Part shown: positions 1 through 9,558 of the stretch, one piece after another
Position numbering within the stretch: position 1 is the first letter of the stretch
Layout of the letters: the number at the start of each line of letters is the position of its first letter
DNA from: an uncultured bacterium
Lineage (GTDB): Bacteria > Bacillota > Clostridia > Oscillospirales > Oscillospiraceae
Assembly (NCBI GenBank): GCA_948469375.1
Contig: CAOKLO010000004.1
Span: forward strand, 41,775-105,774
Direction of reading: 5' to 3'
DNA length: 64,000 bases
Position numbers and translations under genes: made by a program
The notes under the pieces: model-generated
The model's input: only the letters and a program-made list of their open reading frames with translations
What the model was told of the DNA's origin: nothing
The model's database searches: none

Positions 1-1307
1 ACCACGCAGTCTCTCCACTCGGGCAGGCTGCCCGGCACGTTCCAGGACGGCTCGATGTCCCCCCGCTTCTGCCAGGAGCCGTGGCTCTCCAAATTGGCCT
101 CGTCCATCATATAAATGCCGTTTTGGTCGCACAGGTGATACCACGGGGTCTGATTGGGGTAGTGGCAGGTGCGCACGGCGTTGATGTTGTTTCTGCGGAA
201 AACCTCCATGGCGGCGGTCATGTCATCCGGTCCGATGGCCCGGCCTGTCTCAGGGCTCCACTCATGGCGGTTTACCCCCTTGAGGACCAGCCGCTCCCCG
301 TTAAGCAGAAGCAGACCGTCCTTTAACTCAAAACGCCGGAAGCCGACGTCATAGGGAACCACCTCCGTTACCCTCCCGTCCGGGGCCGTGAGCGTGAGAA
401 CCGCCCAGTACAGCTCCGGGGTCTCATGGCTCCAGGGACGGACACGCTCAAACCGCATAGGGCGGCTCCACAGGTATCCGTCCTCCGGGCGCAGGCTCAA
501 ATCGGCGTCAAGCAAAACCCCCTGTGTCCGGTGGGTGATTTTGCAGCGCACCGCCGCGCCTTGCGTCTCTCCGCTCAACAGGAGACGGATGCTCAGCGTG
601 CCGGCGGCGCGACCCTCCTCCAATCCCGCCTGAAACCACACGTCCTCCAGATGCACCGCGGGCTTGGCATACAGGTACACCGGGCGGAACATCCCGCTGA
701 ACCGGAAAAAATCCTGGTCCTCAATCCAGGCCGTGCTGGAGCGCTTGTACACCTCCACGCAAAGCCGGTTGCCCGTCTCCCGGATGTAAGGGGTCAGGTC
801 AAACTCCGACGGCGTAAAGCTGTCCTCGGCGTAGCCCACAAACCGCCCGTTGAGCCAAACGTAGCAGGCCTGCTCCACCCCCTGAAAGCTGACGCACACT
901 CGCTTTCCCCGCAGGCCGGGGTCCAGGTCGAATTCCCGGATATAGCTTCCCACCGGGCCGTCCTCCCAGTCGATCTGGGGCGGGCGCAGCTCTGCGCGGC
1001 CGTCCCAGGGATAGAGGGTGTTGATATACTGAATCTGCCCGTATCCCTGGGTCTCCATGTGCCCCGGCACCAAAATCGTTCCAAACCCGGAGCCGTCAAA
1101 GCCCTCCCGCCAGAAATCCACCGGGCGGGCGGCGGGATTCGGACTCCATGCGAACCGCCAGGCCCCATCCAAAGACTGGCGGAGCGAGGTCTCTCCCCGC
1201 TCCGCCTCCTCCGCCGAGGCGTAGCACACATGGTCGGAATGGGCGTCCAGCCGGTTCACCCGGAACACAGTGGGGTCGGCCAGCCAGGAAAGCTCTGCAT
1301 CCATCAT
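1..1307 (-). CDS. lacZ: Glycoside hydrolase family 2 beta-galactosidase, C-terminus beyond window
   Basis: The minus-strand frame stays open from an ATG at 1307 to the window edge (about 435 residues), so only the N-terminal part is seen. It shows the GH2 order: a jelly-roll sugar-binding domain (QGVEQACYVWLNGRFVGYAED), an immunoglobulin-like domain, then the start of the TIM barrel. Two motifs match LacZ closely: NRHEWSPETGR and DEANLESHG, the latter preceding the acid/base region. The enzyme should hydrolyse terminal beta-galactosides in the cytoplasm; no signal peptide is visible. AAAGGAGA sits 5 bases before ATG 1307, and a second ATG follows at 1304. It lies 30 bp after cardiolipin synthase on the same strand. 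Family confidence is high; substrate preference cannot be read from this part. Confidence 0.9.
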   Translation of the reverse strand, partial: MMDAELSWLADPTVFRVNRLDAHSDHVCYASAEEAERGETSLRQSLDGAWRFAWSPNPAARPVDFWREGFDGSGFGTILVPGHMETQGYGQIQYINTLYPWDGRAELRPPQIDWEDGPVGSYIREFDLDPGLRGKRVCVSFQGVEQACYVWLNGRFVGYAEDSFTPSEFDLTPYIRETGNRLCVEVYKRSSTAWIEDQDFFRFSGMFRPVYLYAKPAVHLEDVWFQAGLEEGRAAGTLSIRLLLSGETQGAAVRCKITHRTQGVLLDADLSLRPEDGYLWSRPMRFERVRPWSHETPELYWAVLTLTAPDGRVTEVVPYDVGFRRFELKDGLLLLNGERLVLKGVNRHEWSPETGRAIGPDDMTAAMEVFRRNNINAVRTCHYPNQTPWYHLCDQNGIYMMDEANLESHGSWQKRGDIEPSWNVPGSLPEWRDCV

Positions 1308-1337
1308 GATGTCTCCTTTCAATCGGGATTATTCCGG

Positions 1338-2906
1338 TCACAGCATCGGCGCGAACAGCCGCAGCAGGTCCCGCAGCAGCCGGTGGGGCAGCGAGATGGA
1401 CCGGCAGTCCTCCAGGGTGACCATGAGGCTCTTGGTCTGAGTGTCCAGAAAGTCCTCCCGTATGTCCGCCACGGAGGGAGTCTCGTACAGCAGCACGCCG
1501 TTTTCAAAGTGGAGGAACATACTGCGGTAGTCCAAATTTACCGTGCCCACGGTGGCGAAGCGGTCGTCCACCACAAAATTCTTGGAGTGGATAAACCCCG
1601 GCTCGTACTCGAAAATTTTGACCCCCGCCTCCAGCAGCTCCTCGTAGTGGGAGCGGGTCATCTCAAACACCGTCTTTTTGTCCGGGATGTGTGGGGTGAT
1701 GATGCGCACGTCTACCCCCGACTTGGCGGCGTTGGTCAGGGCCATGGTCAGAGAATAGTCAATGACCAGATAGGGCGTGGTGATATATACATACCGCTTG
1801 GCCCGATAGATCAGGTTCAGGTACACCGACTGCCCCACCGGCTCGTTATCCCAGGGGCAGTCGTGGTAGGGCTGGACATAGCCCGACGCGCCGCCCTGGG
1901 CCGGACCGGGGCGGAAGGGGGTGAAGTGCTCCACCTCGCTGTGGGTGAAGTCCCACATGGCTAGGAAGGACACCGTCATGGACCACACCGCGTCCCCCTC
2001 CAGCCGGATGGCCGAGTCCTTCCAGTGGCCGAACCGGGGCTTGACGTTGATATACTCATCCGCCATATTGATTCCACCGGTGAAGGCCACCCGACCGTCC
2101 ACGATCATATATTTGCGGTGGTCCCGGTTGTTCTGCCGCAGGGACACCACCGGCACAAACCGGTTGAAGACCCGGCAGTGCACCCCCAGCTTTTCCAGCC
2201 GGGCGGGATAGTCCGAGGGCAGGGTGGTCATGGAGCCGATGTCGTCATAGATCACCCGGACCTCCAGTCCCTGTTCCGCTTTCTCCTTCAAGATATCCAG
2301 CACGGAGTTCCACAGCTTGCCCTCTTCGATGATGAAATACTCGATGAAGATATAGCGCTGCGCCCCCCGCAGGGCGTCCAGAATGTCGTCGTAGCAGTTA
2401 TCCCCCAAAGGATAATATTTGGTGCGGGTGTTGCCGTACACCGGGCAATGGGTGCTTTGCTCCAGATAGTGGGCCATACAGGCCGCGTCCGGCCCCAGCA
2501 GCTCCCCCAGGGAGGCGGACCGGCCGCACTCCGCCCCCAGGTTTTTTCGGATTTTCCGCTCCATGACGCTCAGCCGCCGTTGGTTGAATTTGGACAGGTG
2601 GTTGCCCCCCAGCAGCAGATAGGCCAGAGACCCGAAGGGCATCAGCCCCAGCACGATGATGAGCCAGCCGATCTTGTAGCCGGGATTGCTCTGGCTGCCC
2701 ACGATCCACATGGCCGCCAGTACGGAGAGGGTGAGGAACAGCCATTCCACCAAATTGTAATAGGCGCTGTCCCGCAGCACCAGCAGGCCCATGCCGTATA
2801 GAATGATCTGGGCGATGATGAGCACCGCCACAATGCCCATGCGGTGGAACAGCAGGTTGCCGATCTTGGTACGGACTCTTTTTTGCTTTTGTACATTGCT
2901 TTGCAT
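1338..2906 (-). CDS. cls: Cardiolipin synthase (phospholipase D superfamily)
   Basis: 522 residues, the usual length for bacterial Cls. Two N-terminal hydrophobic segments (about residues 22-45 and 52-95) anchor it in the membrane. Two HKD catalytic motifs follow: HRKYMIVD with GGINMADEYI, and HSKNFVVDD with GTVNLDYRS. The family condenses two phosphatidylglycerols into cardiolipin and glycerol at the membrane. It starts 25 bp after the dnaE stop, so it is probably co-transcribed with the dnaE cluster. The start is supported by a modest GGTGA upstream. Confidence 0.93.
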   Translation of the reverse strand: MQSNVQKQKRVRTKIGNLLFHRMGIVAVLIIAQIILYGMGLLVLRDSAYYNLVEWLFLTLSVLAAMWIVGSQSNPGYKIGWLIIVLGLMPFGSLAYLLLGGNHLSKFNQRRLSVMERKIRKNLGAECGRSASLGELLGPDAACMAHYLEQSTHCPVYGNTRTKYYPLGDNCYDDILDALRGAQRYIFIEYFIIEEGKLWNSVLDILKEKAEQGLEVRVIYDDIGSMTTLPSDYPARLEKLGVHCRVFNRFVPVVSLRQNNRDHRKYMIVDGRVAFTGGINMADEYINVKPRFGHWKDSAIRLEGDAVWSMTVSFLAMWDFTHSEVEHFTPFRPGPAQGGASGYVQPYHDCPWDNEPVGQSVYLNLIYRAKRYVYITTPYLVIDYSLTMALTNAAKSGVDVRIITPHIPDKKTVFEMTRSHYEELLEAGVKIFEYEPGFIHSKNFVVDDRFATVGTVNLDYRSMFLHFENGVLLYETPSVADIREDFLDTQTKSLMVTLEDCRSISLPHRLLRDLLRLFAPML

Positions 2907-2931
2907 AGCTTCACCTTGGAAATTTCTTTGC

Positions 2932-5900
2932 CTATTTTGCCTTTAGAACCACGCTCTCCTCCCCCAGCGTCTCCCGCAGCTCCGCCAGCAGGGCCTCGTG
3001 CACGATACAGTGAGTTTGGAGCTTTTTCCTTTGATCCGCCAGGTAAACGATGGTGGGATTTTCTCCTGGGAACATGTTCAGCAGCTTTTTCAGCCACGTA
3101 AAGGACTCGCCGCCGTCGGGCAGCTTGACCCATAACACCTGCTCCCCCTGCCGCTCCTCCGCCCCCCGGCGTTCGCCGGACAGGGGGGCCACCCGGTCCA
3201 CCATCACCTGGGGGGCCTTCTCGTCCCGGATGGACACCCGGCCCGTCACCACCACAGGCAGATTGGCCTTCAAATAGGCCCCGCTCTCGGTGAGGGTCCG
3301 GGAAAAGACCAGCAGCTCTATGGACCCGCTGGCGTCCTCCAAAATGACGTAGGCCATGAGGGAGTTGTTTTTGGTGGTCTTGGTGCGCACCGACGCCACC
3401 ACCCCCGCCAGGGTCACATTGGCCCCGTCGCCGTAGCGGGAGGGGCTGTTTTCCTCATTCCCCGCCGCCATCACCGCGGCGATGGGCGCCGCCCCATATT
3501 TCTGGGCCTGCCTGCGGTATTCGTCCATGGGGTGGCCGGAGAGGTACAGCCCGGTGGTCTCCTTCTCCATGGCCATCAGCTCTGCTGGGGAGAACTCGGG
3601 AATATCGGGCAGAATCACCGCGGGCATCGGGACGGCGTCCCCGCCCCCGCCGAACAGGTCGAACTGGCCCTCCAGGTTCCGTTTCCGGTCCCGGTTGATG
3701 GAGTCCACCACCTGCTCGTACACCTTCAGCAGCTGGGATCGGCGGCACCCCATGGAGTCGAAGGACCCGGAGCGGATCAGGCTGTCCAGCACCCGCTTGT
3801 TCAAATCGCTGTCGTACATCCGGGAGCAAAACTCCGGAAAAGAGGCAAAGGGCCCGCCCTTCTCCCGCTCTGCCAGCACCGCGTTGGTGAAGCCCACGCC
3901 CACGCCCTTCAGCGCGGCCAGGCCAAAGCGGATATTAGGCCCGGACACGGTGAAGGCTGCGCCGGACTCGTTGATATCCGGGGGGAGCAGGTTGATGCCG
4001 TTTTCCTTGCACTCGGCGATATATTCCGCCACCTTGTCCTGGGAGTCCAGCACGGAGGTCAATAGCGCGGCCATGTACTCCCTGGGGTGGCGGCATTTGA
4101 ACCAGGCCGTCTGATAGGCCACGATGGCATAGGCCAGGGAGTGGGATTTGTTAAAGGCGTAGTGGGCGAAGTCATTGATCTCGTCGTAGATGGACTGGGC
4201 CACCGCCTCGGAGATGCCGTTGGCCAGGCACCCGGCAATGTTCCGCGCGGGGTCGCCGTGGATAAAGGACTCCCGCTCCCGCTGGACGTCCTTTTCCTTC
4301 TTCTTGCTCATGGCCCGGCGCACCATGTCCGCCTGGCCCAGGGAGTAGCCCGCCAGCTTGCGGAAGATCTCGATGACCTGCTCCTGGTAGACAATACAGC
4401 CGTAGGTATTGGACAAAATGGGCTCCAGGAGCGGGTGCTTATAGGTCACCTTTGTGGGGTCCTGAGCGCAGGCCAGGAACTTGGGGATGGAGTCCATGGG
4501 CCCGGGGCGGTACAGGGCGATGATGGCGCAGATGTCCTCAATATTCTTGGGCTTGAGGCCCACGCCCACGCCGGTCATGCCCGCCGACTCCATCTGGAAC
4601 ACCCCGGAGGTCCTGCCCTCGGACAGCATCTGGTACACCGCCATGTCGTCGTCGGGGATGTCCTCCAGCTTGAAACCGGGGTGCTCTTTCTGTACCATTT
4701 TCACCGCGTCGTCCAGCACGGTGAGGTTGCGCAGGCCCAGAAAGTCCATTTTCAGCAGGCCCAGCTCCTCGATGGTGGTCATGGTATACTGGGTGACGCT
4801 CTGGCCGTCGTTGGTGGCCAGAGGGACGTACTCATACACGGGGCGTTTCGTAATTACAACACCCGCCGCGTGGGTGGAGGCGTTGCGGGGCATTCCCTCG
4901 ATTTTCCGGGCCATATCGACGAGCTCCTTCACCCGCTCGTCGCCGTTGTACAGGTCGGCCAGCCCCTTGGACAGCACCAGCGCCTTGTCCAGCGTCATTT
5001 TGGGGTCGAAGGGCACCTGTTTGGCGATGTTGTCCACCTCGGCATAGGGGAAGTTGAGCACCCGCCCCACGTCGCGGATGGCGGCCTTGGCCTTCATGGT
5101 GCCGAAGGTGACGATCTGCACCACATGGTCCTCGCCGTACTTCCGGCCCACATAGTCGATCACCTCCTGCCGCCGGCGTATGCAGAAGTCGATGTCGATA
5201 TCGGGCATGGTGACCCGCTCGGGGTTGAGGAAGCGCTCGAAGATGAGGTTGTACCTGATGGGGTCCACGTCGGTGATGCGCAGGCAGTAGGCCACCATGG
5301 ACCCGGCCCCGGAGCCCCGTCCCGGTCCCACCGGGATGCCGTTCTCCTTGGCGTAGCCGATGAAGTCGGACACAATGAGGAAGTAATCCACAAACCCCAT
5401 CTGCCGGATGACGCCCATCTCCATGCGCAGACGGTCGCGCAAATCCTCCCCGCCAACCGGGTAGCGTTGGTCAAAGCCCTTCCAGCACAGCTTTTCAAAA
5501 TAGGCGTCCCCGTCCGCCTCCCCTTCCGGGAGCTTGAACTCGGGCAGGTGGTACTTGCCGAACTCAAACTCCACATTGCACAGGTCCACCACCTTTTGGG
5601 TGTTGTCGATGGCCTCGGGGCAGTTGGGGAAGAGGACCCGCATTTCCTCCTCGCTCTTGACGTAGAACTCCTGGGTCTCGAACCGCATCCGGTCCTGGTC
5701 CTCCACCAGCTTGCCCATCTGGACGCACATGAGCACGTCCTGCATGGCGGCGTCCTCCCTCGTCAGATAGTGGCAGTCGTTGGTGGCCACCATGGGAATG
5801 CCGGTTTCGCGGCTCAAACGCATGATCCCCGCGATGACCGCCTGCTGTTCGGGGATTTTGTGGTCCTGAATTTCCAGATAATAACCGTCCTCACCGAACA

Positions 5901-6390
5901 GCGCCCGCATTTCCAGGGCGTGGGCCTTGGCCCCCTCGTAGTCGCCGTTTTTCAGCCGCCGGGGAATTTCTCCCGCCAGGCAGGCGGACAGGGCGATGAG
6001 GCCCTCGCTGTGGGCCCGGAGCAAATCCATGTCAATCCGGGGCTTGATGTAAAAGCCCTCGGTGAAGGCCATGGACACCATATAGCTCAGGTTGCGGTAG
6101 CCCTGCTCGTTCCGGCACAGCAGCACCAGGTGCCGGGCGGAACCGTCCAGCTCGTGGACCCGGTCGAACCGGGTCCGGGGGGCCACGTAGACCTCGCACC
6201 CGATGACGGGCTTGACCCCCGCCGCTTTGCAGGCCCGGTAGAAGTCGATGACGCCGTACATGACGCCGTGGTCGGTGATGGCCACGGCGGACTGACCCAG
6301 GGCCTTGACCCGTTGTACCAGCTGGTCGATGCGGCACGCGCCGTCCAGAAGGGAGTATTCCGTATGTAAATGTAAATGGGTGAACGCCAT
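2932..6390 (-). CDS. dnaE: DNA polymerase III subunit alpha DnaE
   Basis: 1152 residues. The N-terminus is a PHP domain (HLHLHTEYS, residues 6-14). The polymerase core carries GPGRGSGAGS (about 355-364) and the palm motif PDIDIDF at 396-402 with catalytic aspartates. A helix-hairpin-helix region and a C-terminal OB fold (VTLAGVVASVRTKTTKN) follow. In Clostridia DnaE works beside PolC at the replication fork. GGAGG stands 7 bases before the ATG. It follows whiA and a small membrane gene on the same strand, with cls downstream. Confidence 0.97.
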   Translation of the reverse strand: MAFTHLHLHTEYSLLDGACRIDQLVQRVKALGQSAVAITDHGVMYGVIDFYRACKAAGVKPVIGCEVYVAPRTRFDRVHELDGSARHLVLLCRNEQGYRNLSYMVSMAFTEGFYIKPRIDMDLLRAHSEGLIALSACLAGEIPRRLKNGDYEGAKAHALEMRALFGEDGYYLEIQDHKIPEQQAVIAGIMRLSRETGIPMVATNDCHYLTREDAAMQDVLMCVQMGKLVEDQDRMRFETQEFYVKSEEEMRVLFPNCPEAIDNTQKVVDLCNVEFEFGKYHLPEFKLPEGEADGDAYFEKLCWKGFDQRYPVGGEDLRDRLRMEMGVIRQMGFVDYFLIVSDFIGYAKENGIPVGPGRGSGAGSMVAYCLRITDVDPIRYNLIFERFLNPERVTMPDIDIDFCIRRRQEVIDYVGRKYGEDHVVQIVTFGTMKAKAAIRDVGRVLNFPYAEVDNIAKQVPFDPKMTLDKALVLSKGLADLYNGDERVKELVDMARKIEGMPRNASTHAAGVVITKRPVYEYVPLATNDGQSVTQYTMTTIEELGLLKMDFLGLRNLTVLDDAVKMVQKEHPGFKLEDIPDDDMAVYQMLSEGRTSGVFQMESAGMTGVGVGLKPKNIEDICAIIALYRPGPMDSIPKFLACAQDPTKVTYKHPLLEPILSNTYGCIVYQEQVIEIFRKLAGYSLGQADMVRRAMSKKKEKDVQRERESFIHGDPARNIAGCLANGISEAVAQSIYDEINDFAHYAFNKSHSLAYAIVAYQTAWFKCRHPREYMAALLTSVLDSQDKVAEYIAECKENGINLLPPDINESGAAFTVSGPNIRFGLAALKGVGVGFTNAVLAEREKGGPFASFPEFCSRMYDSDLNKRVLDSLIRSGSFDSMGCRRSQLLKVYEQVVDSINRDRKRNLEGQFDLFGGGGDAVPMPAVILPDIPEFSPAELMAMEKETTGLYLSGHPMDEYRRQAQKYGAAPIAAVMAAGNEENSPSRYGDGANVTLAGVVASVRTKTTKNNSLMAYVILEDASGSIELLVFSRTLTESGAYLKANLPVVVTGRVSIRDEKAPQVMVDRVAPLSGERRGAEERQGEQVLWVKLPDGGESFTWLKKLLNMFPGENPTIVYLADQRKKLQTHCIVHEALLAELRETLGEESVVLKAK

Positions 6391-6423
6391 GAGCCAGCCT
6401 CCATTTCTTTGGTACGCTCTATA

Positions 6424-6741
6424 TCACAAGTTTTCCTTCCGCCAGTACCATATCCGCACGGCGGGATACAGGCCCAGCACGTACAGCAGGGGGAAACCCA
6501 ACCAGTTCCACAGTCCGGGGGCCAAGCTCCCGACCACAACTGCCAATACCATCATAGGCAGCATAAAAAACACGAACCAGTCCAACAGCACCTCTCCGCA
6601 GAATCGCAGCCACAGCTCCAACTGAAATCCGTCCCGGAACAGGCGGGCTGCAAGCCGGGGCCCCGAAGCTACGATCAGCACAAATACGGCTAAAAATGAG
6701 AAAATCCGTACATACCACGGACATTCTTTCCAGTTTTTCAT
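6424..6741 (-). CDS. Small membrane protein of unknown function
   Basis: 105 residues, almost entirely hydrophobic, with two or three probable membrane segments (about 10-30, 50-75, 80-95) and a basic C-terminus (RIWYWRKENL). I do not recognise the family. Its ATG overlaps the whiA stop by 4 bp and dnaE starts 33 bp downstream, so translational coupling to whiA is likely and it is probably a real operon member. No catalytic motif is visible. Confidence 0.6.
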   Translation of the reverse strand: MKNWKECPWYVRIFSFLAVFVLIVASGPRLAARLFRDGFQLELWLRFCGEVLLDWFVFFMLPMMVLAVVVGSLAPGLWNWLGFPLLYVLGLYPAVRIWYWRKENL

Positions 6742-7643
6742 CTGCTTTTACTACCCTCTGTCAATTCCATCAGCTTCCTCATCCGGTGGTTGAACGCCGA
6801 TTTGCTCACCGGAGGGGCGCACAGCGCTCCCAGCTGGGCCAGGTTCAGCTCGGGATTCTCAATTCTCAGCCGCGCCGCCTCCTGGAGCTTGTCCGGCAGA
6901 GCGTCCAGCCGCCCGGATTCCCGCAGCCGCTCAATGGCCGCCAGCTGTTCCCGGGCCGCCGCCACCGTCTTGTCCAGGTTGGCGCTGTCGCAGTTCACTT
7001 GGCGGTTGACGCTCCCCCGCAAATCCCGCTCCAGCTTGGCGTTCATCACCGCCATAGCCGACACCGGAGCGCCCAAAAAGGTCAAAAAGTCCTCAATGTG
7101 GTGAGACTGCTTGAAATAGACCACATGATTTCCCTTCCGCTCCGTCTCCTTGGGCTCAAACCCCGCCTCCCGCAGCAGGGCGGGCAGCTCCCGGCCCACA
7201 TGGTAATGAGAGGTGGCCAGCTCCAAATGGTAGCCCTTCATGGGGTCGGTCACCGAGCCCCCGGACAGAAACGCCCCCCGGAGAAAGGCGGTCCGGCAGT
7301 GCTCCTCCTCCAGCAGGGCCAGGTTGATATGGAGGGACACCGACGCGTCCCACTCCAGATCGAACGCCCCGAAGATGCTTTTCAGCTTGGCCGGGTCCTC
7401 GATGAGGAAGATCCCCTTGCCCTCATTTCCCTCCGGGGTCTGGTCAAAGGATACCTTGAACGCCTTCCGGAACAGCGCCGGAAGGCGCTCCTTCAAGGCC
7501 CCGCATTCGGTCACAATACGCGCCTGACGGGCGTGGAACGCCCCGCAGAACAGCAGGACGCCGTATGCCTCCGCCTGGGCGCAGCAGCGGCGGCTCACGC
7601 CGGGGCGGCACAGCTCCTGCTTTACGTCGGCGGAAAAGGCCAC
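6738..7643 (-). CDS. whiA: DNA-binding protein WhiA
   Basis: 301 residues, starting at GTG 7643 behind a GGGAG sequence. The N-terminal two thirds match the degenerate LAGLIDADG-like fold of WhiA (ADVKQELC at the start, RGAFLSGGSVTDP in the middle). The C-terminus is the helix-turn-helix domain (NLAQLGALCAPPVSKSAFNHR). WhiA is needed for sporulation in actinobacteria and influences cell division in Firmicutes. It sits in the widely conserved rapZ-yvcK-whiA order, 17 bp after yvcK. Confidence 0.95.
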   Translation of the reverse strand: MAFSADVKQELCRPGVSRRCCAQAEAYGVLLFCGAFHARQARIVTECGALKERLPALFRKAFKVSFDQTPEGNEGKGIFLIEDPAKLKSIFGAFDLEWDASVSLHINLALLEEEHCRTAFLRGAFLSGGSVTDPMKGYHLELATSHYHVGRELPALLREAGFEPKETERKGNHVVYFKQSHHIEDFLTFLGAPVSAMAVMNAKLERDLRGSVNRQVNCDSANLDKTVAAAREQLAAIERLRESGRLDALPDKLQEAARLRIENPELNLAQLGALCAPPVSKSAFNHRMRKLMELTEGSKSR

Positions 7644-7660
7644 AGTTTCTCACTCCCTGG

Positions 7661-8692
7661 TCAAAAAATTTTGGTGTCGGCCCGCTGCTCATACAGCTCC
7701 ACCACCGCCTGGGCCACCTTCTCTCCCGAGTGCCGGGCGTAGCCGCAATCCTTGTCCAGCAGCGGACGGTATACCACCTCGGCCCCCAGCAGCTCCACCT
7801 CACGGCGGTTGACGTCCAGCGGCTCCACCTCCTGGCACTCCATTACCTGCGTGGGCTCCGCGTTTTCAGCGGAGTACCGTTCCAGAAGCTGGGAGTCGAT
7901 GGGATCGGAATTGCACAGGCACAGATCCACCAGCCTTGGCCCGCCGTGCTCCAAAAGGGCGGCCACATGGTCTTGGGCGGTCATGCCCTCGGTCTCCCCC
8001 TCCTGGGTCATGATGTTGCATACGTAGATTTTCAGCGCGGAGCTGTCCGCGATGGTTTCGGAGATCCCGTCCACCAGCAGGTTTGGGATCACGCTGGTGT
8101 ACAAGCTCCCCGGCCCCAGCAGGATCACCTCCGCCCGGGCGATGGCCTCCAGCGCGGCGGGCAGCGCCGGGGTATGCTCCGGCAGAAGCCGCACATGATG
8201 GATGCGGCAGTTCTGCTCCTTTTTAGCGTCGGAAATTTTCGACTCCCCCCGGATGCTGGCGCCGTTCTCAAAAATGGCCTCCAGCTGCACGTTGGCGTTT
8301 GTCACGGGAAGGATGCGCCCTGTAATGGCCAAAACCTCGCTCATCCGGGCCACCGCCTGGTCGAAGGAGTCGCACACGCCGTCCAGCGCCGCCAGCAGCA
8401 GGTTGCCGAAGGCCTGCCCCGCCAGCCGCCCGTCGGGGAAGCGGTAGGCCAGCAGCTGCTGCATCAGCGACTCGGTGTCCGCCAGCGCCTCCATGCAGTT
8501 GCGGATGTCGCCGGGAGGGGGCATACCCAAATCCTCCCGCAGCATTCCCGAGCCGCCGCCGTCGTCGGCCACGGTGACGATGGCGGTCAGATCGTCGGTA
8601 TATAATTTCAATCCCCGCAGGATGGCGGACAGGCCGTGCCCGCCCCCCAGGGCCACGATGGCGGGGCCCTTGCGCCGTTTTTGCTTTCCCAT
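7661..8692 (-). CDS. yvcK: YvcK/CofD-like gluconeogenesis factor
   Basis: 343 residues from ATG 8692. The N-terminal nucleotide-binding signature (IVALGGGHGLS) and TVADDGGGSGMLRE are diagnostic of YvcK (MgfK). In Bacillus and mycobacteria it binds UDP-sugars and supports cell-wall synthesis on gluconeogenic carbon. I prefer ATG 8692 because GAGGG lies 7 bases before it; a TTG at 8698 would overlap the rapZ stop but has the Shine-Dalgarno almost abutting it. The gene sits between rapZ and whiA. Confidence 0.95.
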   Translation of the reverse strand: MGKQKRRKGPAIVALGGGHGLSAILRGLKLYTDDLTAIVTVADDGGGSGMLREDLGMPPPGDIRNCMEALADTESLMQQLLAYRFPDGRLAGQAFGNLLLAALDGVCDSFDQAVARMSEVLAITGRILPVTNANVQLEAIFENGASIRGESKISDAKKEQNCRIHHVRLLPEHTPALPAALEAIARAEVILLGPGSLYTSVIPNLLVDGISETIADSSALKIYVCNIMTQEGETEGMTAQDHVAALLEHGGPRLVDLCLCNSDPIDSQLLERYSAENAEPTQVMECQEVEPLDVNRREVELLGAEVVYRPLLDKDCGYARHSGEKVAQAVVELYEQRADTKIF

Positions 8693-8694
8693 GG

Positions 8695-9558
8695 TCAAGC
8701 CCTCGTCATGTCCCGATGGGTCTCGCCGGCGGCGTAGCCCAGCCCCTGGATATACTCGCCCAGCGCGTGGGTCACCGCCACCGAGCGGTGCCGTCCGCCG
8801 GTACAGCCCACGGCGATGACCAGGGCGCTTTTGCCCTCCTCCACGAAGTGGGGGAGCAGGAAATCCATCAGCCTGCGCAGGTGCTCCATCAGCTCCTGGG
8901 CGGTGGGATTGGCGAATACGTAGTCCGCCACGCCCTTGTCCAGCCCGGTCTGAGGCCGCAGCTCCTCCACATAAAATGGGTTGGGCAGAAAGCGCACGTC
9001 AAACACCAGGTCCGCCTCCAGGGGCAGGCCGTACTTGAAGCCGAAGGAGGTGACGGTGACGCTCATCTCGTTTAGGCTCTTGCGGTTGGGGGCGAACATG
9101 TCCAGCACCTGCCCCCGCAGCTTACGCACCGGAAGGGTGGTGCTGTTGATGATGTAGTCCGCCCTTGCCCGCACCGGTTCCATCACCGTCCGCTCCCGCT
9201 CCACCGCCCGGGTCAGGCTGCCCATCTCCTCCATGAGGGGGTGGCTGCGGCGGGTCTCCTTATAGCGCTTGATGATGGCGGCGGCGTCCGCCTCCACAAA
9301 CAGCACCTTGTACTGAAATTCCATGGCCTTCAAGGCGTCCATAGCCTCAAACAGGCCGTCGAAGTTCTTCCCGCCCCGGATGTCGCACACCATGGCCGCC
9401 CGCTCGTAGGACCCCACGCCCGCCAGACACACCTCGGCAAACTTGGGGATAAGCACCGGGGGCAGATTGTCCACGCAGAAGTAACCGCTGTCCTCCAAAA
9501 TGGACACCACGGTGGACTTGCCCGCCCCGGACAGCCCCGATACGATCAAAAATTCCAT
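8695..9558 (-). CDS. rapZ: RNase adapter / nucleotide-binding protein RapZ
   Basis: 287 residues from ATG 9558, behind GGAGGGAGAAGG. The Walker A is GLSGAGKS (about residues 7-14) and the C-terminal domain has the conserved GCTGGRHRSV. In enterobacteria RapZ controls GlmZ and so amino-sugar synthesis; in Gram-positives the homologue YvcJ binds nucleotides and its role is less clear. The start overlaps the end of murB by 13 bp, and yvcK begins directly after, which implies translational coupling. The frame stays open further upstream inside murB but that extension has no family match. Confidence 0.95.
   Translation of the reverse strand: MEFLIVSGLSGAGKSTVVSILEDSGYFCVDNLPPVLIPKFAEVCLAGVGSYERAAMVCDIRGGKNFDGLFEAMDALKAMEFQYKVLFVEADAAAIIKRYKETRRSHPLMEEMGSLTRAVERERTVMEPVRARADYIINSTTLPVRKLRGQVLDMFAPNRKSLNEMSVTVTSFGFKYGLPLEADLVFDVRFLPNPFYVEELRPQTGLDKGVADYVFANPTAQELMEHLRRLMDFLLPHFVEEGKSALVIAVGCTGGRHRSVAVTHALGEYIQGLGYAAGETHRDMTRA

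Noticed and set aside
4087-6369. A 760-codon open frame on the plus strand opposite dnaE
   Set aside because: It is the GC-rich antisense shadow of dnaE, with no family motifs, no ribosome binding site and skewed His/Gly/Val-rich composition.
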